A DNA stretch of 64,000 bases from DASVBE01 sp963770375 (GTDB taxonomy: Bacteria; Actinomycetota; Actinomycetes; Streptosporangiales; Streptosporangiaceae), in the NCBI GenBank assembly GCA_963770375.1, contig CAVYPM010000029.1:186001-250000 (forward strand), written 5' to 3'. A program made the position numbers and the translations under genes. The notes under the pieces were generated by a model. It did no database searches, was not told the DNA's origin, and saw nothing but the letters and a program-made list of their open reading frames with translations. Below, piece by piece: positions 17,201 to 25,768 of this stretch. Position 1 is the first letter of the stretch, and each line of letters opens with the position of its first letter.

Positions 17201-17484
17201 GACACCCACTTTCTGCGATGCCGAACGAAGCTCACCTTAGCGTCCGGAACGGCACGGATGCCGCATCTGCCGGGCCTCAAGCCCGATCTTGCTGGCCTGC
17301 CGCCGGGCCCGGCGCTTGTGCCGGTTCTGCCCGGCTGATGATCTCAGATCCGGCTGGGCGGCGGACAGCGAAGCGGACGGTGCCCGGTTAGTTCGTTTTA
17401 CACCTGTTATCGATTGTCGTCCGGGTTGATGAGCATGGCTGGCACTATGGCGTCGTGCCGGGGCAGACGTCACGTAAGTTCGCT

Positions 17485-19081
17485 ATGCGCCGGTATAGGC
17501 GTGGTAAACGTTCGGTAGGCGCGGGCGTTCTGGCCGTGCTGGCCCTGGCGGGCCTGCTGGTCTCGTGCGGGAAATCGGTGCTGACCGGGGAGTCGGGCGA
17601 GCGCACCGGGAGAGCTGGTCCGGGGCGGGCCCGCGGGCCGCTATCTGGTCCCGCAGGGCATCCACAAGATCAAGCACGTGATCGTCGTGATGCAGGAGAA
17701 CCGGTCGTTCGACGAGTACTTCGGCACCTACCCCGGCGCGGACGGCCTTCCGCGGAAAGACGGCAGGTTCACAGCCTGCATGCCGGATCCGCGTGGCGGC
17801 TGCACACCGCCGTACCACGACCTCCAGGACATCAACGGCGGCGGCCCGCACGCGGAGGCCAACGCGGTCGGCGACGTCAACGGCGGCCGGATGAACGGAT
17901 TTTCCCTGGAACGCGCCATGGCCCGGCGCACCTGCACCGACCCGGAGGACCCGGCCTGCAAGATCGGGGCGGTGCCGGACGTGATGGGGTATCACACCGC
18001 CGCCGAGATCCCCAACTACTGGGCCTACGCGCGCAACTTCGTGCTCCAGGACCACATGTTCGAGCCGGTCAAGTCATGGTCGCTGCCCGATCACCTGTAT
18101 ATGGTCTCGGCCTGGTCCGCCAGATGCGCCACTCGCTCGCCGATGAGCTGCCGGAATGCGATCAAGGGGCCGTATCAGGTCGGTCAGTTCAACCACGCGG
18201 TCAAGCAGATGCTGGCCACCGGGACCACGAGCATCGACCTGGCCTGGACCGACATCACCTGGCTGCTCCATGCCGCGCACGTCAGCTGGAGCTACTTCGT
18301 GCAGAGCGGCACGCAGCCGGACTGCGAGAACGACTCGTTCGAGACCTGCAAGCCGGTGCCGCAGGACGCCAGGACGCCGGGGATCTGGAACCCGCTGCCG
18401 CTGTTCGGCGACGTGCATCAGGACCGGCAGACCCAGAACGTCAAGGACCTGCGGTCGTACTACCGCGAGGCGAAGGCCGGCACGCTGCCCAGCGTGAGCT
18501 GGATCGTCCCGTCCGGGTCGGACAGCGAGCACCCGCCCGGCAGCGTCCACCGGGGCCAGGCCCATGTGACCGCGGTGATCAACGCGGCGATGGAAGGCCC
18601 GGACTGGAACTCCACGGCGATCTTCCTGTCCTGGGACGACTGGGGCGGGTTCTACGACCACGTGGTGCCGCCGCAGATCGACGACAACGGCTACGGGCTC
18701 CGGGTGCCCGGGCTCGTCATCTCCCCCTACGCGAAGCGGGGGTACATCGACCACCAGGTTCTCAGCAGCGACGCGTACCTGAAGTTCATCGAGGACGACT
18801 TCCTCGGCGGCGCGCGGCTCGACCCCCAGACCGACGGCCGCCCAGACCGCCGCCCGGACGTCAGGGAGAACGAGAAGCTACTCGGCAACCTGGTGAACGA
18901 CTTCGACTTCAGCCAGCCCCCACGCCCCCCGCTGCTGCTCCCGGTCAACCCGCCCAGCGACTCGCCAGACCTGCCCGCCTACTTCACCCGCCTAGGCCCC
19001 TGCTTCGGCTGCACGATCGCGCCAGTCCTGCCCACCAGCAAATCCGCAACGCGCCGCAAACACAGCAGCAGCAAGCCCTAA
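17485..19081 (+). CDS. phosphoesterase-family (phospholipase C-like) lipoprotein, apparent frameshift
   Basis: Exported alkaline-phosphatase-superfamily phosphoesterase (phospholipase C/acid phosphatase type). The catalytic entry motif is VVMQENRSFDEYFG and a later metal motif is SWDDWGGFYDHV. The N-terminus, in another frame, is a clear lipoprotein signal: MRRYRRGKRSVGAG, a hydrophobic core, then LLVSC as lipobox. The signal frame must switch to the enzyme frame between about 17585 and 17640, where the enzyme frame already reads GRYLVPQGIHKIKHVIVV. One indel therefore separates two good halves. The protein would be anchored outside the membrane and hydrolyse phosphodiesters or phosphomonoesters. 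A paralogous Tat-exported enzyme lies at 29.5 kb. Convergent with the ABC genes. Confidence 0.72.
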
Positions 19082-19137
19082 ACCACCCGGCGAGGGCCAC
19101 CAAAACCAGCGAGCCCAAGCCCGTGCTGCCGCACGGC

Positions 19138-19959
19138 CTAAGAGCCAGCCCGCCGGTAAGCCCGAACCGCCAGCGGGATAAACACCACAAAGATCCCCGC
19201 CAGCCACAGCACGCTCTTCCACAAGCTGTCCCACACCGGCCCACCCAGCGCGAGCGCCCGCATCGTATCGACGACATAAGTCACCGGCTGGTTGTTCGCG
19301 AACGCCTGCAGCCAGCCCGGCATGGTCGCGATCGGCACGAACGCCGAGCTCAGGAACGTCAGCGGGAACAGCCAGATCAGCCCGAAGGCCTGCACCGACT
19401 CCTCGTCACCAATAGCCAGCCCGGTATATGCAGCGATGCAGCAGATCGCCACCCCGAACACCACCGCCAGCAGAAGCATGGCGACCGCCGCGACGAAGCC
19501 GTTGGTGAACCGGAACCCGACCGCGTAGCCAATGCCGAGCACGATCAGCAGGGTGACACTCATCCGCGCCGTATCCGCGACGAGCCGCCCGGTCAGGACC
19601 GCGGACCTCGCCATCGGCATCGACCGCAGCCGGTCGATGACGCCCTTCTTCAGCTCCTGGGCCAGTGCGATCGCGGTGCCGAAGGTGGCGAACGCGGCGG
19701 TCTGGGCGAGGATGCCGGGAATCAGGAAGTTGACGTAGTTCGTGCCGGTATGGATCGCACCGCCGAAGACGTAGCGGAACATCAGCACGAAGATCACCGG
19801 CTGGATGACGGTGAACACGATGTAGGCCGGCACCCGCATCCACACGAGCAGGTTCCGCTTGGTGATCATCAGCGTGTCGCTGACGGCCCATCGGGCCTGG
19901 ACCAGCCGGCTTGGCTCGGCCGGGGCCGGGGTGGCCGCCCGCGCGGCGACGGCGGTCAT
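19138..19959 (-). CDS. ABC-2 type exporter permease (DrrB-like)
   Basis: Integral membrane subunit of an ABC exporter, 273 residues, with six hydrophobic segments. It shows the ABC-2/DrrB pattern: NLLVWMRVPAYIVFTVIQP at the first helix, the AQELKKGVIDRLRSMPMAR coupling region, and the WLFPLTFLSSAFVPIATMPG signature. ATG 19959 overlaps the TGA of the ATPase gene (ATGA), so the pair is translationally coupled. DrrAB-type transporters export hydrophobic drugs or lipids and often confer self-resistance. The cargo here is unknown. No regulator or biosynthetic cluster is adjacent. Confidence 0.88.
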   Translation of the reverse strand: MTAVAARAATPAPAEPSRLVQARWAVSDTLMITKRNLLVWMRVPAYIVFTVIQPVIFVLMFRYVFGGAIHTGTNYVNFLIPGILAQTAAFATFGTAIALAQELKKGVIDRLRSMPMARSAVLTGRLVADTARMSVTLLIVLGIGYAVGFRFTNGFVAAVAMLLLAVVFGVAICCIAAYTGLAIGDEESVQAFGLIWLFPLTFLSSAFVPIATMPGWLQAFANNQPVTYVVDTMRALALGGPVWDSLWKSVLWLAGIFVVFIPLAVRAYRRAGS

Positions 19960-20999
19960 GACCCCGCCTGCGCGCCGCGGCCGGCGGTTTCCCTGGCGGC
20001 AGGCTTGCGCCTGCCTTTCCGCCGGCCTGCCGGTTCGCTGTCCTCCTCGGCGGCGTGCCCGGTCAGCGCCAGGAACACGTCGTCCAGCGACGGCCGCCGC
20101 AGAGCCAGGCCCCGGGCCTGGATCCCGGCCCCGTCCAGCTCGCGGACCCCGTCGACCAGCGCGTCCGAGCCGCGGCCGCCCACGCCGACCCGGACCTGGC
20201 CGGTCTCCTCGTCCAGGTGCGGCTCGGACTCGCCGACCTTGGCGATGGCCGCCATCGCGGCCGGCACGGTGGACCGGTCGAGCACGGTGAACTCCAGCAC
20301 GTCGCCGCCCACCCGGGTCTTCAGCTCCTCGGAGGTGCCGGCCGCGATGACCTGCCCGTGGTCGATGACCACGATCTCGTCGGCCAGCTCGTCGGCCTCG
20401 TCCAGGTACTGCGTGGTCAGCAGCAGCGTGGTGCCGCCGGCCACCAGCGACCGGATGATCTCCCACATGCCCAGCCGGGACCGCGGGTCAAGACCCGTGG
20501 TCGGCTCGTCAAGGAAGAGCACCGCGGGATTGCCGACCAGGCTCGCCGCCAGGTCCAGGCGGCGCTGCATGCCGCCGGAGTAGGTCTTGGCCTGCCGCCC
20601 CGCTGCCTCGGTCAGGTCGAACTGCTCCAGCAGCTCGCTGGCCTTGGCCTTGGAATCGGCCTTGCTCAGGTGATACAGCCGCCCGATCAGTTCCAGGTTC
20701 TCCCGGCCGGTGAGCTCCTCCTGGATCGCCGCCGACTGCCCGGCCAGGCCGATCAGCCGCCGCACCGCGGCCGCCTCCCTGACCACGTCGCGCCCCTCGA
20801 CCAGGGCCCGGCCCTCGTCCGGGATCAGCAGCGTGGTCAGGATCCGCACGGCGGTGGTCTTGCCTGCCCCGTTCGGGCCCAGCACGCCGAGGACCGTCCC
20901 GCGCGGCACCGACAGGTCGATCCCGCGCAGCGCGTGAACCTCACCGAACGACTTGACCAGGCCCTCCACCAAGATGGCCGGCCCTGAGTTGTACCCCAC
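19956..20999 (-). CDS. ABC exporter ATP-binding subunit (DrrA-like)
   Basis: ATPase of a daunorubicin-resistance-type exporter, 347 residues. Walker A is GPNGAGKTT, the Q-loop lies near GLAGQSAAIQEELTG, the signature is YSGGMQRR, Walker B is AVLFLDEPTTGLDPRSR and the H-loop region is TTQYLDEADEL. A DrrA-type C-terminal extension follows, with RRPSLDDVFLALTGH. GTG 20999 was chosen because GGAGG lies seven bases upstream and the ABC domain starts ten codons in; the frame is open to 21146. It forms one operon with the permease. The Lys/Arg-rich tail is unusual but harmless. Confidence 0.9.
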   Translation of the reverse strand: MGYNSGPAILVEGLVKSFGEVHALRGIDLSVPRGTVLGVLGPNGAGKTTAVRILTTLLIPDEGRALVEGRDVVREAAAVRRLIGLAGQSAAIQEELTGRENLELIGRLYHLSKADSKAKASELLEQFDLTEAAGRQAKTYSGGMQRRLDLAASLVGNPAVLFLDEPTTGLDPRSRLGMWEIIRSLVAGGTTLLLTTQYLDEADELADEIVVIDHGQVIAAGTSEELKTRVGGDVLEFTVLDRSTVPAAMAAIAKVGESEPHLDEETGQVRVGVGGRGSDALVDGVRELDGAGIQARGLALRRPSLDDVFLALTGHAAEEDSEPAGRRKGRRKPAARETAGRGAQAGS

Positions 21000-21067
21000 T
21001 ACATACCTCCCTGGCCTCAGGCTAGCTGCGGCCGAACAGTTGCCTGTGCACTCCCTTGTCTTGCTCA

Positions 21068-21084
21068 GACCGGGCATCCCGGTC
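21068..21084. promoter_or_regulatory. 7-bp inverted repeat upstream of drrAB-like operon
   Basis: Perfect inverted repeat GACCGGG-CAT-CCCGGTC about 70 bases upstream of the ATPase start. It could be an operator for an unlinked regulator or a short hairpin in the leader; sequence alone does not decide. Confidence 0.35.
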
Positions 21085-21192
21085 AGATTCACCGGCCTCC
21101 GCCGCCAGCCCGCAGAGCCTAACCCGCGTTCCGGCGTTGGCCCCACCGATATTCAGTGGGCCTCGTCGCTGTGATCAGCTACCCTGATCATA

Positions 21193-21206
21193 CGAACACT
21201 TGTTCG
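21193..21206. promoter_or_regulatory. LexA (SOS) box-like palindrome, site 1
   Basis: CGAACACTTGTTCG is a perfect CGAAC-N4-GTTCG palindrome, the core recognised by LexA in actinobacteria and Bacillus. It lies 194 bases upstream of the ABC ATPase start and 236 bases upstream of GTG 21442. LexA control is inferred from the motif only. Confidence 0.55.
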
Positions 21207-21232
21207 CACGAATCAGCGCTTCACTTCTCTCT

Positions 21233-21246
21233 CGTACATATGTTCT
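21233..21246. promoter_or_regulatory. degenerate LexA box-like palindrome, site 2
   Basis: CGTACATATGTTCT differs at two positions from CGAACATATGTTCG. Its centre lies exactly 40 bp from the centre of site 1, and it adjoins TAATAG, a possible -10 for rightward transcription. Tandem spacing strengthens the case for one repressor covering the promoter. Confidence 0.4.
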
Positions 21247-21441
21247 AATAGTTGTGTGCCTAAGTCCACTGCACCGGCCGCACCCTGGCCATAGTTCCGG
21301 ATCCGGCGGCGGTTCCGCAGCCCGCGCTGCTGCGGTTCCCGGCCGCCCGCGGCCCTTCCCCGCCGCCCCGGGCCCTCTCTGGACCCAGCACGCATCAGCC
21401 CGGCCAGACGCCGGCTCGACCCCAGAAGCAGGTGACCACAC

Positions 21442-22437
21442 GTGAGAGCGCAGCAGGAAAACTTCACCCGGCGCAATGGCCAGCCTCTCGCGGACCTGAT
21501 GAGCGAGGAGGCCGAGCTCGAGCGGCGGCTCGACGCGGTCCGCCTGTCGCTGCAGGCTGAGCTCTCCGAGCCGGTGGACACCGGCGCCGGGCATGGCGTT
21601 CCTGGCGATCAGGATCTGGACGCGGACTGGCGCACCGACACGCTGGTCAACCGGGGCCGGCACGGCACCGCGCGGTCCGGCCTCCCGGGCCTGCCGGCCT
21701 TGCCGGCCGTGTCGCGCTGGCTGAAGATCGTGATCATCGCGCTGCTGGCCGTTGTCGTCGCGGCTCTGGTGATCATGAACGTGACCAGCAGCGGACCCTC
21801 CTGGCCAGCCTCGGTCGCGACCATGCAGAGCCAGATCTCCCGGGCCTGCCAGAACCCCGATGTCCGGTCCGAGCCAACCCAGGTCAACTTCGCCTGCGCC
21901 CCGGCGACCCGCTCGGTCCTCTGGGTCTTCGCCCTGGTCACCAGCGGCGGCAACCCGTACTTCAACGACACGAACACGGGCCGGCTGGGCCTGGAGCCGA
22001 TCACGCCCCGGCAGGGCGGCCAGGTCTCGTGGTCGCTGAACCTGCATCACCCGTACAACCCCTTCAACCCGGTCGACAGCCTCCAGGTCGGCGCCCGCGC
22101 CATCAACAGCATCATCGGCGGCGCGACGCTGACCAGTTCCAACGGCAACCCCGTGGTTCAGCCCGGGCTCGAGAGCAAGGCCTCGAACTGCAGGCGCTAC
22201 ACCGGTTCGCCCGAGGTGACCAAGCGCCAGGGCATGCCGGGCATCTGCGCTCGGCCGGTGTCCACCGTGTCTGGCCAGGCCGCCCTGGTCACCGACGTGT
22301 TCCGCAAGTGGATGGTGGGCGCGGACCCGCAGACGGCCAAGGACGCTGCCGTGCTGTTCGAGCACGCCAGCGACCCGGGCAACCCGGAGGTCCAGTCCAT
22401 CCTGCGGCACCTGCCGAACCTGAAGCCGTCCTCCTAG
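21442..22437 (+). CDS. single-pass membrane protein of unknown function
   Basis: A 331-residue protein I do not recognise. The first 90 residues are hydrophilic, including a probable coiled region (MSEEAELERRLDAVRLSLQ). One transmembrane helix follows (WLKIVIIALLAVVVAALVI, about residues 93-111), then an extracytoplasmic domain of about 215 residues. That domain has paired Cys residues (SRACQNPDV, NFACAPAT, SNCRRY, GICARPV) that could form disulfides. It starts at GTG 21442 with AGCAGGTGA upstream and is followed 63 bases later by the cell-wall-hydrolase tract, so it is probably the first gene of that block. It could be a membrane anchor or partner for the secreted hydrolase. Confidence 0.7.
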   Translation: MRAQQENFTRRNGQPLADLMSEEAELERRLDAVRLSLQAELSEPVDTGAGHGVPGDQDLDADWRTDTLVNRGRHGTARSGLPGLPALPAVSRWLKIVIIALLAVVVAALVIMNVTSSGPSWPASVATMQSQISRACQNPDVRSEPTQVNFACAPATRSVLWVFALVTSGGNPYFNDTNTGRLGLEPITPRQGGQVSWSLNLHHPYNPFNPVDSLQVGARAINSIIGGATLTSSNGNPVVQPGLESKASNCRRYTGSPEVTKRQGMPGICARPVSTVSGQAALVTDVFRKWMVGADPQTAKDAAVLFEHASDPGNPEVQSILRHLPNLKPSS

Positions 22438-22500
22438 CCGCGGGGGCGCCCGCCGCCCCCAGCCGCTGCATCGCTTGCTGACCAGGAAGGGGTGAGCCTT

Positions 22501-23706
22501 GTGAGCACCGCTGGCAAACCCTGGTGGCAGCAGGTCACCGCCATGGTCACGCTGACCGCGGGCGGTGCGGTGACAGGGTTCTCGTTCGTGCCCGGGACGG
22601 CGGCCGACCTGTCGTCGCCGACCGGCGTGCCGGTGCACCTGATGGCGCTGGAACACGCCGCCCGCCCGTCAGCGGACGACGACGCCGCCCTGCGCACGGC
22701 GATCGTCAACGTGAGCCACTACTACCTGCGGCTCGCCAAGGGCAAGTCGCCCGCCCAGATGCGGGCGATGATCTGGCAGAAGGAGAGCCCGAGCGGTATC
22801 GATCACGGGGCGACCTGCGCCGCCTTCGCCAGCCTCACCCTGGAGATGGCTGCCCAGGCGGTCGGCCGCCACAGCTGGGTGTCCGGCGGCTCGACGTACC
22901 CGTATCCGCTCTACGACTGGGCCGATGTCCGGGTCGAGCCCAACCCGTCGTCGCCGCAGGTCATGTCGGTCGAGCAGGATGCCAAGGCGCACCACCGCTG
23001 GCATCCGCTGGGCGACGGCTACCAGCCCATGCCGGGCGACTGGGTCCTGTTCAACGGCCACATGGAGGTGGTCACCGGCGACGAGGGCGGGCTGCTCCGC
23101 ACGATCGGCGCCAATTCGCTGCCGGACTACACCGTCAACGCCCATGAGTTCCCCGCGCCGCTCGCCACCCAGGGCGTGATCGGCTTCGTCAACAACGGCT
23201 CGCTGCCGCCTTCGGCGGCCACCGACTCGGGCGTGACCAGCGCACGGGATCAGAGCCGGGCACCGAGCTCCAACGGGTCAGCGACTCAGGACGCCGACGG
23301 GGGCAGCTCGGTGCCCGGCTTCGAGGTCCTGTCCGACACTGGCCGGGCCGACCCAGCGACCGGCCACACCGGTCGCAGCACCCCGGCCTTCGCCCCGGAC
23401 CAGCCCAAGCGCGGCTCGGCTCACACCACTGCATCCGCCAACCAGGCCGCGATCCCCGATCTGACCCCGGCCAGCCCGCCAGCCCTGGCCGCGGAGCCTG
23501 GTCGCCAGCACGAGCCGGCCAGTTCCAACCAGCAGACCCAGAACCAGCAGACCCAGAACCAGCAAGGCCAGCGCGGGCACGGCCAGCCCAGCACCGCCAC
23601 CGCCCGACCAGCCAGGTCAGCCCAGCCGACCAGGACCACGGCAGCAGACGCGCAGCAGCAGGCGCCGACGAGGCCGCCGCCATCCCCGGCGCGCAAGCCC
23701 CGCTAG
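22501..23706 (+). CDS. CHAP/NlpC-like cysteine hydrolase domain with disordered tail (first part of a long tract)
   Basis: About the first 250 residues form a domain resembling CHAP/NlpC-type cysteine peptidases or amidases. The candidate nucleophile Cys is in HGATCAAFASLTLEMAAQ, and the candidate His is in PGDWVLFNGHMEVVTGDEGG, the usual 'H-x-x-V-x-G' placement. Such domains cut peptidoglycan stem peptides. From about residue 250 the chain turns Ser/Gln/Thr/Pro/Ala-rich. Start GTG 22501 has AAGGGG eight bases upstream. The frame stops at 23706, but from about 23640 the next frame continues the same low-complexity composition without interruption. I read this as one longer gene with an indel near 23650-23700. 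Confidence 0.62.
   Translation: MSTAGKPWWQQVTAMVTLTAGGAVTGFSFVPGTAADLSSPTGVPVHLMALEHAARPSADDDAALRTAIVNVSHYYLRLAKGKSPAQMRAMIWQKESPSGIDHGATCAAFASLTLEMAAQAVGRHSWVSGGSTYPYPLYDWADVRVEPNPSSPQVMSVEQDAKAHHRWHPLGDGYQPMPGDWVLFNGHMEVVTGDEGGLLRTIGANSLPDYTVNAHEFPAPLATQGVIGFVNNGSLPPSAATDSGVTSARDQSRAPSSNGSATQDADGGSSVPGFEVLSDTGRADPATGHTGRSTPAFAPDQPKRGSAHTTASANQAAIPDLTPASPPALAAEPGRQHEPASSNQQTQNQQTQNQQGQRGHGQPSTATARPARSAQPTRTTAADAQQQAPTRPPPSPARKPR
23529..23569 (+). repeat. 15-bp in-frame tandem repeat (QQTQN)
   Basis: Two exact copies of CCAGCAGACCCAGAA and a partial third encode QQTQN repeats within the disordered tail of the CHAP-like protein. Such units change length by slippage without breaking the frame. 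Confidence 0.8.
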
Positions 23707-24998
23707 CGCCCGCCGACCCACCCGGCCAGGCCCAGCTCGCCTTCGGCGAGATCGCCGCTCCGCCTGCTGCGCACGCCACAACCCAGGCGAAGCACCGCAC
23801 CCAGGCCTCCCCCGCGCACTCCCAGGGCGGGCCCTCGACCGCGAGCCGACCCGCAACAGCTGACCTCACCCAGGCCCAGCCCGGTGCCGGTCAGGCCGCC
23901 ATCCCCGGCCAGGCCACAGCCGCCAGCCAGCCGACCAGCCCGTCCCCGGCGACCAGCCAGTCCAGCCCCACCGGCCAAACCGGCTCAGCCAGTCAGCCCG
24001 GCTCAGCCAGCCACAACCCGCAGACGCCGCCGAGCCAGGCCTCCCAGCCAGGCCCGTCCACCATGGCCGGCCATCACCCTGACGGGAGCGTGCCGACCGC
24101 GCGCCCCCGCACCACAGACCCGCTCCCCGGGACGGCGGCTGCGCCGACAGCCCGGCCGTCCACCCCGCAGCCGCCGGCATCAGCGTCTGATCCCAGCAGC
24201 GCGGGGCCGCCAGCCGGATCACCGAACGGCACGACGCCGCATGCCGACCCAGCCAGGCCGTCGCACCACGGCTCAAGCAGCCTGATCTCGGTCACCACGG
24301 ACCCACCCGTCCCCACCAGCACGCCAGCTGCCGACGGACCGAACCAGCAGTCGCCGACTGCGCCCAGCACCCCCAACGGCCTCCACCAGCGCGACGTCGT
24401 CGCCAGCGCGCCCGGACCATCCGGCCTCGGCGGTCGGTCAGGCCAGCCAGCCCGGTCGCAGCAGGTAGCCGTCTCGGGTGCAGCCGAGCTGCCTGGCTTC
24501 GGCAACGTGGCGACCGGCGGCTCAGCTGGCCGGCCGAGCCAGCCGTCTGATGGTGGCGACGCTGGCGGACCACGGAAAGCCCGGCAGGTGCCGGCGTGAC
24601 CGCGCGCACTCAGCGCCGTGGCGCACCGGCAGCATGCGCCTGGGCGGGTGGGCCTGGCCAGCTTCCGCGAGCCCAGCCAGCGGAAGGCCGCCGGTGGCCT
24701 GGCCGACGTGCCGGGCGCCGTCGCAGCCGGCGCTCCCGTGCAAGCCAGCCCGGCAGCCGCCGCCAATGGTCACGGCGCAGTTCGGGAGACCACCGCGAGC
24801 CCGTCGGACCGGGCCGTCGCCAGCGCTGGCACACGGGTCGCGCAAGCGGCATCACGCGGTTGAGATCCCGGGCGTGCCCGTGCTGGCCGACAGCCCAGGC
24901 GGCCAGGCCGGGACGGGGGGCCACGACTCCGGCGCGCTGGCCGACCTGCCGGGTCTTGCAGTACCAGCGGCACCGGCCATCGACGATCCCGGTGCCGG
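23640..24998 (+). CDS. Pro/Ala/Ser/Gln-rich linker, coding-like in shifted frames
   Basis: No single frame stays open, yet one frame at a time has the composition of an extracytoplasmic disordered linker. From 23640 to 24599 it reads as in PLAPADPPGQAQLAFGEIA and SQPGSASHNPQTPPSQ. After the TGA at 24597-24599 the same frame resumes to 24863 (REPSQRKAAGGLADVPGAV). The next frame then takes over (IPGVPVLADSPGGQAG, to 25011), and the third frame continues into the glucosaminidase domain. I interpret this as the middle of one very long secreted protein (22501 to about 27706) broken by indels. The alternative is a decayed gene. No fold is expected. Confidence 0.45.
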
Positions 24999-25669
24999 AA
25001 CCGCCCGCTGACGCCTCGGCCGCGCAGCAGGCGTTCATTGCGTCCATCGCGCCTGGCGCGGTGGCCGCCCAGAGCCGGTACGGCGTGCCCGCCGCGGTGA
25101 CCATCGCGCAGGCCATTGATGAGTCGGGCTGGGGCCAGAGCAGCCTGTCCAGTCACGACCACAATCTGTTCGGCATCAAGGGCACCGGGCCCGCTGGCAC
25201 CACCAACCTGCCCACCACGGAGTACCAGAACGGGCATCCGGTCGGCCAGGTGGCCGGCTTCCGCGTCTACCACAGCTTCGCCGAGAGCATCAATGACCAC
25301 GGAAAGCTGCTCTCCTCCAGCGGCTACTACACCCAGGCGATGGCCGCCCGGCACAACCCGGATGCGTTCGCCCACGCGCTGACCGGCGTCTACGCCACTG
25401 ACCCGTCCTACGGCTCGACGCTGGTCGGGCTGATGCAGAAGTACAACCTGTACCGCTACGACATCGCAGCGCCGGGCGCCGGCCACGTCCTCCGGCGGGC
25501 CGCCGCAGGCCAGCCAGCCTTCGCCTGGCCCGAGCGGGAGCAGTTCGCCGACGCCCGTGAAGTCGCCTGCGCCAGTTCATTCACCTGCACCGGTCCACTC
25601 ACCCGCACCGGTGCACTCGCCCGGCACCCGTGCATTCGCCCGGACCCGTGCACTCGCCTGGGCCTGTGA
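24990..25669 (+). CDS. glucosaminidase (GH73-like) domain segment
   Basis: Residues encoded by about 25010-25470 match a mannosyl-glycoprotein endo-beta-N-acetylglucosaminidase/FlgJ-type domain, which cleaves the glycan backbone of peptidoglycan. The domain starts QQAFIASIAPGAVAAQSRYG. The catalytic Glu is in AQAIDESGWGQSSLS, followed by HNLFGIKGTGP, FRVYHSFAESINDHG and the closing GLMQKYNLYRYD. The frame is open to 25669, but from about 25490 another frame carries the real continuation (TSSGGPPQASQPSPGP). Upstream linkers and the downstream repeat tie it to a multidomain secreted hydrolase. No own start codon or ribosome site is convincing, supporting one long gene. Confidence 0.72.
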
Positions 25670-25731
25670 ACTCGCCTAATCCGCCGTCATCGCCCAACCC
25701 GCCGTCATCACCCGCGCCGGTATCGTCGCCC
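25569..25731 (+). repeat. nine 18-bp tandem repeats (PVHSP type), one unit 19 bp
   Basis: Nine consecutive units of about 18 bp encode (A/G)PVHSP-like hexapeptides, with consensus like GCACCGGTGCACTCGCCC. Units 1-3 (25569-25622) are in one frame. Unit 4 (25623-25641) has 19 bases because of an extra G, and units 5-9 continue in the next frame. The repeat therefore shows exactly where the reading frame is lost. Confidence 0.88.
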
Positions 25732-25768
25732 GCGCCGTCGGACCCAACCCCAGCTCCGTCGCAGACGC

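Larger units (their letters stand above)
21000..21441. other. 442-bp intergenic region with regulatory-looking palindromes
   Basis: Divergent spacer between drrA-like (minus) and the membrane-protein gene at 21442 (plus). It holds a hairpin at 21068-21084 and two LexA-box-like palindromes at 21193-21206 and 21233-21246. An AT-rich TAATAG (21246-21251) could be a -10. A short frame (21200-21445, TTG start) overlaps the next start as GTGA, but its first third has codon use unlike the window, so I do not call it a gene. Confidence 0.5.

Noticed and set aside
17455..20583. A 1,042-codon open frame on the plus strand running through the phosphoesterase and over the ABC genes
   Set aside because: Only its first 45 codons (lipoprotein signal) look real. 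The rest is an Arg/Pro/Gly-rich shadow of the phosphoesterase and the antisense of the ABC exporter genes.
21200..21445. 81-codon gene between the LexA-like sites and GTG 21442
   Set aside because: Its TTG start lies inside the palindrome, codon use in its first third is unlike the window, and there is no ribosome site. The GTGA overlap alone is not enough.
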